A DNA stretch of 6,427 nucleotides from Bacteroidota bacterium (lineage in GTDB: Bacteria; Bacteroidota; Bacteroidia; Chitinophagales; Chitinophagaceae): NCBI GenBank assembly GCA_947463975.1, contig CANHUW010000098.1:1-6427 (forward strand). The letters run 5' to 3'. The notes beneath the pieces were generated by a model, which was not told where the DNA came from, made no database searches, and was given only the letters and a program-made list of their open reading frames with translations. Both the position numbers and the translations under genes were made by a program. Within the stretch, counting starts at the first letter, position 1. Each line of letters begins with the position of its first letter. Shown here piece by piece: positions 1 through 5,040 of the stretch.

Positions 1-1901
1 AAACCTTGATTCATTAAAATAACCTGCGCACTTTGAATTGCAATATGTGAAGCATTGCTTAAAGAAATTCCAATAGTGGCTTTGGCTAAAGCTGGAGCAT
101 CGTTAATTCCATCACCTACCATGGCAGTAGGACTCGCTTTGGTTAAATCTTCTAATTTTTTTAATTTATCTGCTGGGCTTTGTTCACTAATAATTTCTTG
201 TATGCCCAATGCCTTACCCACTAATTCACATTTTGATTTTCTATCACCACTCAATAAAATGGTATGTATACCCTGACGGTGTAAGGTATCAATTACTTCT
301 TTGGCCTCAGGTCTTATTTCATCCGTCACATCTATCCAGCCAATGAATTGATTATTTTTTTGTATGTAAATATTATGTCCATCTTCAACTGTTTGATCTA
401 CCAATGTTTTAAAGGAACCAGCCCAGTATGCATTTCCTTCCTTATCTGTTGCTTTGATGCCTAATCCCTTTACTTCTTCAATGTTACTCCATTTAATTTC
501 TGTTTTGCTTTTCCATTCAGTACTGATACATTTTGCAATGGGATGGTTGGAGTATTTTTCTAGAGAGTAAGCTAATTCTTTAAAATTATTTTCCTCTATA
601 GCGTTCGTGAAATGAATTTTATCAATCACAAAATGTCCTGTAGTTAATGTGCCTGTTTTATCAAACACTACTTGCTTAATATCTTTAAAGGTTTCTAGGC
701 TTTTAGCATTTTTAAAGATCACTCCATTTCTCGCGCCTCTACCTAATCCAACAGCAATAGCCGCTGGAGTTGCCAATCCCATAGCGCAAGGGCAAGATAT
801 AACCAATACTGCAATAGCTCTTAGCATACTATCACCAAAACCAATTGATGTAAAAAAGTAATTACCTAATAAGGTGATCAATGCAATGCCTAAAACCAGT
901 GGAACAAATATGGCACTAATTTTATCTGCTAAAATTTGTACTGGTGGTTTTTCACCTTGTGCGTTTTTCACCATTTTTAAAATATTGGCAAGCACTGTAT
1001 CATCTCCTACAGCCGTTACATATGCTTTAATGGTTCCATTTTCTATAGTACTACCCCCTAATAAGATCTCATTCATTTTTCTATGAATAGGCACACTTTC
1101 TCCTGTTACAATGGCCTCATTAACGCTGGCTTCTCCCCAAAGAATTTTACTATCCATTGGAACGGTCTCCCCAGCATTAATTAAAATAATATCACCGACT
1201 TTAAGCGTCTTACTTTCTACATTGAAAATAACCTCTTTATGATGTTCGTCAAATACAATCATATTAGCCATTACTTTCTGGGCCTTCACCAAATCCTTCA
1301 AAGCTCTTTGTGTAGATTCGATAGAAGCATCTTCTAAATAGTTTCCGAAAAATACCAAGGTTAAAATAGTGGCTGCTGTTTCATAATAAGCGAATGCTGC
1401 ACCTTGACCGATTAAAGTACCATATAAGCTATATCCAAAAGCAGCTGTTGCGCCAATGGCAACTAACACATTCATATTGGGAATACCTTTGAAAATACTA
1501 TTCCATGCACTCTTTCCAAAATAACTCATCCCAACAATATACACGGGTAGGGTGATTGCTAATTGTACATAAGGGTTCATTAAAAAATGAATATGCACAC
1601 CAGGAATCATATGCATCATTAGCGGCAAAGTGAAAACTAAACAGAAGAGTGCTCTTTCTTTATTATTGTCCAAAAACTTTTTCGTTATTTTATCTTCTGA
1701 CCCTCTTACTTGATAGCCTAAACTATTGATGCCTCTAATGAGCTTTTCTTTATTGGCTTCAAAAGGAAGTTCAAAATTCACTTCCCCTTCCATAAAATTT
1801 ACTTTTGGCGCTACCACTCCCTCAGCTTCTAAATATTTATGTATAGATAAAGCACAATTGGTACAGCTCATTCCATCCACTTTTAATTGTACATTTTCCA
1901 T
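1..1901 (-). CDS. copA: Heavy-metal (probably Cu+) translocating P1B-type ATPase, C-terminus missing at left edge
   Basis: This membrane pump exports a soft metal ion, most likely Cu+, using ATP. 633 codons are visible and the frame is still open at the left edge. Residues 5-68 are one heavy-metal-associated domain with the metal-binding MSCTNC motif (Cys13, Cys16). Hydrophobic segments follow at about 84-100, 110-126, 143-164 and 168-188. The actuator TGES is at 266-269, and another membrane pair at about 328-380 contains the ion-site CPC (370-372). The phosphorylated Asp of DKTGT is Asp414, the nucleotide-site HP is 453-454, and the hinge motif GDGIND is 596-601. The last two helices, which carry further ion-selectivity residues, are missing, so Cu+ over Ag+ rests on CxxC plus CPC. 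The ATG at 1901 directly precedes the metal-binding domain; an out-of-frame ATG lies at 1911. It diverges from tsaE. No metal-responsive regulator or copper chaperone gene is visible. Confidence 0.93.
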   Translation of the reverse strand, partial: MENVQLKVDGMSCTNCALSIHKYLEAEGVVAPKVNFMEGEVNFELPFEANKEKLIRGINSLGYQVRGSEDKITKKFLDNNKERALFCLVFTLPLMMHMIPGVHIHFLMNPYVQLAITLPVYIVGMSYFGKSAWNSIFKGIPNMNVLVAIGATAAFGYSLYGTLIGQGAAFAYYETAATILTLVFFGNYLEDASIESTQRALKDLVKAQKVMANMIVFDEHHKEVIFNVESKTLKVGDIILINAGETVPMDSKILWGEASVNEAIVTGESVPIHRKMNEILLGGSTIENGTIKAYVTAVGDDTVLANILKMVKNAQGEKPPVQILADKISAIFVPLVLGIALITLLGNYFFTSIGFGDSMLRAIAVLVISCPCAMGLATPAAIAVGLGRGARNGVIFKNAKSLETFKDIKQVVFDKTGTLTTGHFVIDKIHFTNAIEENNFKELAYSLEKYSNHPIAKCISTEWKSKTEIKWSNIEEVKGLGIKATDKEGNAYWAGSFKTLVDQTVEDGHNIYIQKNNQFIGWIDVTDEIRPEAKEVIDTLHRQGIHTILLSGDRKSKCELVGKALGIQEIISEQSPADKLKKLEDLTKASPTAMVGDGINDAPALAKATIGISLSNASHIAIQSAQVILMNQG

Positions 1902-1919
1902 AAGAATTCATTTATACTA

Positions 1920-1927
1920 CAAAGGTA
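1920..1927 (-). promoter_or_regulatory. Putative -7 promoter element of the metal ATPase gene
   Basis: Read on the minus strand this is TACCTTTG, an exact match to the Bacteroidota -7 consensus TAnnTTTG recognised by the primary sigma factor of this phylum. The expected transcription start lies a few bases downstream, near 1914-1916, which would give a leader of only about 13-15 nt before the ATG at 1901. No convincing -33 TTTG lies at the usual distance; that region is occupied by the opposing promoter. The assignment is inferred from sequence alone. Confidence 0.6.
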
Positions 1928-1941
1928 CAACTCCTATATTG

Positions 1942-1949
1942 TATCTTTG
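1942..1949 (+). promoter_or_regulatory. Putative -7 promoter element of tsaE
   Basis: TATCTTTG matches the Bacteroidota -7 consensus TAnnTTTG exactly and ends only 4 bp before the ATG at 1954. The expected start of transcription (about 1953-1956) falls on or next to that ATG. The mRNA would then be leaderless if translation starts at 1954, or have a leader of roughly 10 nt if it starts at the in-frame ATG at 1963. No good -33 element is visible about 19-22 bp upstream. Confidence 0.6.
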
Positions 1950-1953
1950 CTTT

Positions 1954-2361
1954 ATGGAGAAAATGTATCGTATTGAGCAAATTCCATCCATCGCTAAAGA
2001 GCTGGTGGAGCAATATGGGCGTTATCCCGTTTGGGTATTTCATGCACCCATGGGTGCTGGTAAAACCACATTGATTTCGACTATATGCAAGGCAATGGGG
2101 GTAGACGATACAGTATCTAGTCCAACATTCTCCTTAATGAATGAATACCTGGCTGGCAAAAAGCTTATTGTACATATGGATTGGTATAGAATTGAAGGAG
2201 AAGAGGAAGCAGCAAGAGCAGGATTAGCAGCAGCAATGGATGAAGCAGATTATTGTTTTATAGAGTGGCCAGAAAAAGCTCCCCTAATTGTTCCAGAAGA
2301 TGCCCTACATCTAACCATAGAAATAGTAGACCCCATTACTAGAAAGATAATAGTTCAATAA
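1954..2361 (+). CDS. tsaE: tRNA N6-threonylcarbamoyladenosine (t6A) biosynthesis ATPase TsaE
   Basis: TsaE is the small cytoplasmic ATPase that works with TsaB, TsaC and TsaD to place threonylcarbamoyl on A37 of ANN-decoding tRNAs. The 135-residue product has the family's usual size and motifs: P-loop GAGKTT at 34-39, switch-like SPTF at 56-59, DWYR at 76-79 (the family's DLYR), and EWPE at 104-107. The open frame continues upstream to 1726, but that part is antisense to the metal ATPase gene and lies before the promoter, so it is excluded. Two starts fit: ATG 1954 (chosen, almost on the predicted transcription start) and ATG 1963, which has GGAG a few bases before it; they differ by three residues. 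Alanine dehydrogenase follows after 38 bp on the same strand, so the two may be co-transcribed. Confidence 0.95.
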   Translation: MEKMYRIEQIPSIAKELVEQYGRYPVWVFHAPMGAGKTTLISTICKAMGVDDTVSSPTFSLMNEYLAGKKLIVHMDWYRIEGEEEAARAGLAAAMDEADYCFIEWPEKAPLIVPEDALHLTIEIVDPITRKIIVQ

Positions 2362-2376
2362 GCTCTTGCTTTTTTG

Positions 2377-2384
2377 TAACTTAG
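2377..2384 (+). promoter_or_regulatory. Weak candidate -7 element before alanine dehydrogenase
   Basis: TAACTTAG differs from TAnnTTTG at one conserved position. Including the preceding TTG, it matches the tsaE promoter arm at 9 of 11 positions. It ends 15 bp before the ald ATG, a suitable distance for a short leader. It might give ald its own transcription in addition to read-through from tsaE. The motif is short and imperfect in AT-rich DNA, so chance is a real possibility. Confidence 0.3.
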
Positions 2385-2399
2385 ATAAAAATTGCTACT

Positions 2400-3617
2400 A
2401 TGAGTGCGATCAAGCCACAAATTCTCAGCTCATTTTCTTATGAAACACAGGAAGAAGTGTTGGATATTCCCTTTAAATCCAAACCTCTATTAATTGGTAT
2501 ACCCAAAGAGCGTGCTTTTCAAGAAAATAGAATTGCTTTAATCCCAGAAGCAGTGAGTGTATTGGTAGCCAATGGACATGAAGTTGTCTTAGAAGCTGGC
2601 GCTGGAGCAGGAAGCAGGTATTCAGATAAAGATTATGCAGATGCAGGTGCGAAAGTAGTTACTGATAAAACAGCAGTGTATCAATGTCCTATTTTGGTAA
2701 AAACAGCGCCACCTGTTGAAGCGGATCTACCTTATTTACAAATGAATCAAACCATTATTTCACCGGTACATTTATCGGCTTTGAAAAAAGAACTAATGGA
2801 GCAATTAATGGCTAAAAAAATTACTGCTTTAGCATTTGAAAATATTAAAGACGAAAACAATAATTATCCTATCCTAAGAAGCATGGGAGAAATTGCGGGT
2901 AGCGCAGTGATGTTAATTGCTGGTCAGTACTTAAGTAATTTCAATCAAGGCAAAGGTGTTTTATTAGGAGGGATAAGTGGCGTACCACCCACTAAAGTGG
3001 TTATTATTGGAGCTGATATTGTTGGTGAGTTTGCAACAAGAAACGCTTTGGCATTGGGTGCTAGTGTGAAAGTGTTTGATAACGATGTTTCAAGATTACA
3101 GAGATTACAAAATAATTTAGGACAAAGAGTTTGGACCAGTGTTTTGGAGCCAAGAATTTTAGCTAAGCAAATTAAAACCTGTGAGGTAGCGGTAGGTGCA
3201 TTAAGAAGTGGTTTTGGAAGAGCACCTATAGTGGTAACTGAAGAAATGGTTGCTTCTATGAGACCTGGAAGTATTATTATTGATGTAGCAATAGATAGGG
3301 GAGGTTGTTTTGAAACTTCTGAATTAACCAATCACGAAAATCCTATTGTGATAAAACATGATGTGATACATTATGGCGTGCCCAATATTCCTAGTGGATT
3401 TGCTCGTACAGCCAGTCAGGCCATTAGCAATGTATTGATGCCTTTATTGATTCAAATTGGTGACGTAGGAGGGTTAGAAGAAATTATTTGGCAACATGTA
3501 CATTTGAGAGAGGGTATTTATTTGTACAAAGGAGCATTAACGGATTCTTATATCAGTCATAAATTTGACTTAAAGTATACTGATTTAAACTTATTAATTG
3601 CTAGTAGTAAAAGCTAA
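2400..3617 (+). CDS. ald: Alanine dehydrogenase (NAD-dependent), with an unusual nucleotide-binding motif
   Basis: It reversibly deaminates L-alanine to pyruvate and ammonia with NAD+, in the cytoplasm. The 405 residues include an N-terminal extension of about 28 residues before the family start IGIPKE (32-37), usual for Bacteroidota homologues as I recall. By alignment from memory with the Mycobacterium tuberculosis enzyme, pyruvate-site Arg44, Lys101 and His124 are present, as is Asp299 in DVAIDRGG. The Rossmann domain begins near 186 (GVLLGGISGVPP), with Asp227 at the end of the second strand, consistent with NAD preference. Its glycine motif reads GADIVG (204-209), with Asp206 where GxGxxG has its central Gly. 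PntA, the transhydrogenase alpha subunit, is a related family, but the Ald-type GGCFE (301-305) and the length favour Ald. The stop codon is 2 bp from that of the convergent ABC gene. Confidence 0.93.
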   Translation: MSAIKPQILSSFSYETQEEVLDIPFKSKPLLIGIPKERAFQENRIALIPEAVSVLVANGHEVVLEAGAGAGSRYSDKDYADAGAKVVTDKTAVYQCPILVKTAPPVEADLPYLQMNQTIISPVHLSALKKELMEQLMAKKITALAFENIKDENNNYPILRSMGEIAGSAVMLIAGQYLSNFNQGKGVLLGGISGVPPTKVVIIGADIVGEFATRNALALGASVKVFDNDVSRLQRLQNNLGQRVWTSVLEPRILAKQIKTCEVAVGALRSGFGRAPIVVTEEMVASMRPGSIIIDVAIDRGGCFETSELTNHENPIVIKHDVIHYGVPNIPSGFARTASQAISNVLMPLLIQIGDVGGLEEIIWQHVHLREGIYLYKGALTDSYISHKFDLKYTDLNLLIASSKS

Positions 3618-3619
3618 TC

Positions 3620-4228
3620 CTACTTATAATCCATTAGGTTTATTTGCTGATTGCAAAATGCGTATTCTTCTGGATCGTTACTTCCTACAATAATTAACTT
3701 ATGCATAGCATACTGTTGAATCAATTGCTTATACAATGCATAACCTTCTTTATCTAAATTACTGCAAGGTTCATCTAGTAGTAATATTGGTGCGGTAGAA
3801 AAAATGGCTAATGCCAATTTTAATCTTTGTTTCATGCCGCTACTAAAATACCTAATTTGTTTTTGAGTGGCATTTTCTAAGCCTATCAACTGAATCATTT
3901 CTTTAATAGTAAGTGAATGAATCAATGATTTGAATGTTGAATGAAATTCAAAATGTTCTAATGTGGTTAATTCTTCTACCAATTCTAAATAAGGTGCGGC
4001 AATACTGATTTGGTCATAAATAGTTTGACTATCTGCATTAGCCCATTCAATGGTTCCTTTGCTCAGCGTAGTATATCCTGATAAAATTTGTAAGAGGGTA
4101 CTTTTGCCTGATCCATTATTGCCAATGAGTGCATAGTGCTGTCCTTGCTCAAATTCAACATTGAGTGATTGGAAAATCCAATCCTTATTGAATCTTTTAC
4201 CAGCTCCTATAAGGCGTATTTGTTTCAT
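3620..4228 (-). CDS. Small ABC-type ATP-binding protein, last gene of the lpx cluster
   Basis: This is a stand-alone nucleotide-binding domain of 202 residues with no membrane segment. Visible motifs are Walker A GNNGSGKST (36-44), signature SSGMKQ (129-134, in place of LSGGQ), Walker B ILLLDE with catalytic Glu153, and D-loop SNLD (156-159). The Q-loop region reads SIAAPYLEL (75-83) without the usual Gln. The H-loop position is Asn184 in GSNDPEE instead of His. As I recall, the SNDP and IAAPYLEL stretches recur in Bacteroidota homologues, so this is likely a distinct subfamily rather than decay. It starts 3 bp after the lpxA stop, implying co-transcription with lipid A genes. No permease is visible, so the substrate is unknown. 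It may pair with a membrane protein encoded elsewhere or act outside transport. Annotation pipelines may label it CcmA-like, which I would not trust. Confidence 0.9.
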   Translation of the reverse strand: MKQIRLIGAGKRFNKDWIFQSLNVEFEQGQHYALIGNNGSGKSTLLQILSGYTTLSKGTIEWANADSQTIYDQISIAAPYLELVEELTTLEHFEFHSTFKSLIHSLTIKEMIQLIGLENATQKQIRYFSSGMKQRLKLALAIFSTAPILLLDEPCSNLDKEGYALYKQLIQQYAMHKLIIVGSNDPEEYAFCNQQINLMDYK

Positions 4229-4231
4229 GTA

Positions 4232-5029
4232 TTAATCTTCAACTACTTCACCCTTACCAAAACGTTTGATGATGCCTCGGCCACTCTCTCTAATGAAAGT
4301 AACAATCTCATCTCTTTCGTCTGTTGCTGGTAATTCTTCTTCAATAAACTCTAATGCTTGCGTAGTGTTCATTCCTTTATTGAAAATATATCTATAAATA
4401 TCTAGGATGTGATTGATTTTTTCTAAATCAAAACCTCTTCTTTTTAAACCAACGCTATTGACACCACCATAGCTTAAAGGATTTCTAACCGCTTTTATAT
4501 AAGGAGGAACATCTTTACTTACTAAGCTACCTCCAGCGATATAGGAATGCTGTCCAATATTGACAAATTGATGAACCGCACTCACGCCTGCAATCCAAGC
4601 ATAGTCTCCTAAAGTAACATGTCCTGCTACTTGTACACTGTTGCTTAAAATACAATTATTACCAATGATACAATCGTGTGCGATATGACTATAGGCCATG
4701 ATCAAACAATTGTCACCCACTTTGGTGGTCCATCTATCTGAAGTACCACGGTTGATGGTTACAAATTCTCTGATAGTGGTATGATTGCCAATTTCCACAG
4801 TAGTTTTTTCTCCATTGAATTTTAAATCTTGCGGATCTGCACCTAATACTGCTCCAGGAAATATTCTACAACCCTTACCAATCTTGGTGCCTTTCATAAT
4901 GGTCACATTGCTTCCAATCCAAGTGCCTTCTCCAATTTCTACATCACCATGAATTACCGTGAATGGATCAATTTTTACATTATCTGCAATTTTTGCATTG
5001 GGGTCTATATAAGTATAAGGATGTGTCAT
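4232..5029 (-). CDS. lpxA: UDP-N-acetylglucosamine O-acyltransferase LpxA
   Basis: LpxA transfers a 3-hydroxyacyl chain from acyl carrier protein to the 3-OH of UDP-GlcNAc, the first and reversible step of lipid A synthesis, in the cytosol. At 265 residues it matches the family length (262 in E. coli). The N-terminal two thirds is a left-handed beta helix of hexapeptide repeats, for example AKIADNVKI and VEIGEGTWIG. His118 in HIAHDC aligns with the E. coli catalytic His125, His115 with His122, and His153 in AVHQF with His160. Gly166 aligns with E. coli Gly173 of the acyl-chain ruler. DVPPY (173-177) and GLKRRGF (194-200) lead into the helical C-terminal domain, which ends with a short charged tail. 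The ATG lies 11 nt after the lpxC-fabZ stop, so translation is probably coupled to it. The frame is intact and nothing looks degenerate. Confidence 0.97.
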   Translation of the reverse strand: MTHPYTYIDPNAKIADNVKIDPFTVIHGDVEIGEGTWIGSNVTIMKGTKIGKGCRIFPGAVLGADPQDLKFNGEKTTVEIGNHTTIREFVTINRGTSDRWTTKVGDNCLIMAYSHIAHDCIIGNNCILSNSVQVAGHVTLGDYAWIAGVSAVHQFVNIGQHSYIAGGSLVSKDVPPYIKAVRNPLSYGGVNSVGLKRRGFDLEKINHILDIYRYIFNKGMNTTQALEFIEEELPATDERDEIVTFIRESGRGIIKRFGKGEVVED

Positions 5030-5040
5030 ATGCTTAAATT

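Larger units (their letters stand above)
1920..1949. repeat. Inverted repeat (11-bp arms, 8-bp spacer) spanning the divergent promoters
   Basis: The left arm CAAAGGTACAA (1920-1930) and the right arm TTGTATCTTTG (1939-1949) are reverse complements at 10 of 11 positions, around the spacer CTCCTATA. Each arm contains a complete outward-facing -7 element, so the symmetry is most simply explained by two copies of the same promoter motif (TTG directly followed by TAnCTTTG) facing away from each other. A dimeric regulator operator superimposed on the promoters is an alternative that the sequence cannot exclude. Confidence 0.7.

Noticed and set aside
55..1086. Three plus-strand open frames (55-276, 649-861, 874-1086)
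   Set aside because: All lie antisense to the P-type ATPase, whose conserved motifs (GDGIND, DKTGT, CPC, TGES) occupy one continuous minus-strand frame.
1726..1953. Upstream extension of the tsaE reading frame to an ATG at 1726
   Set aside because: It runs antisense through the metal-binding domain of the P-type ATPase, lies upstream of the tsaE promoter element, and adds residues with no counterpart in TsaE proteins.
2360..2376. Possible terminator after tsaE (AAGC-TCTT-GCTT followed by T residues)
   Set aside because: The stem is only 4 bp with two G-C pairs, too weak to support as an intrinsic terminator in AT-rich DNA.
2945..3331. 128-codon open frame antisense to alanine dehydrogenase
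   Set aside because: It overlaps fully with a strongly conserved gene on the other strand and its low-complexity composition (runs of Pro, Thr, Leu) is typical of a reverse-strand shadow.
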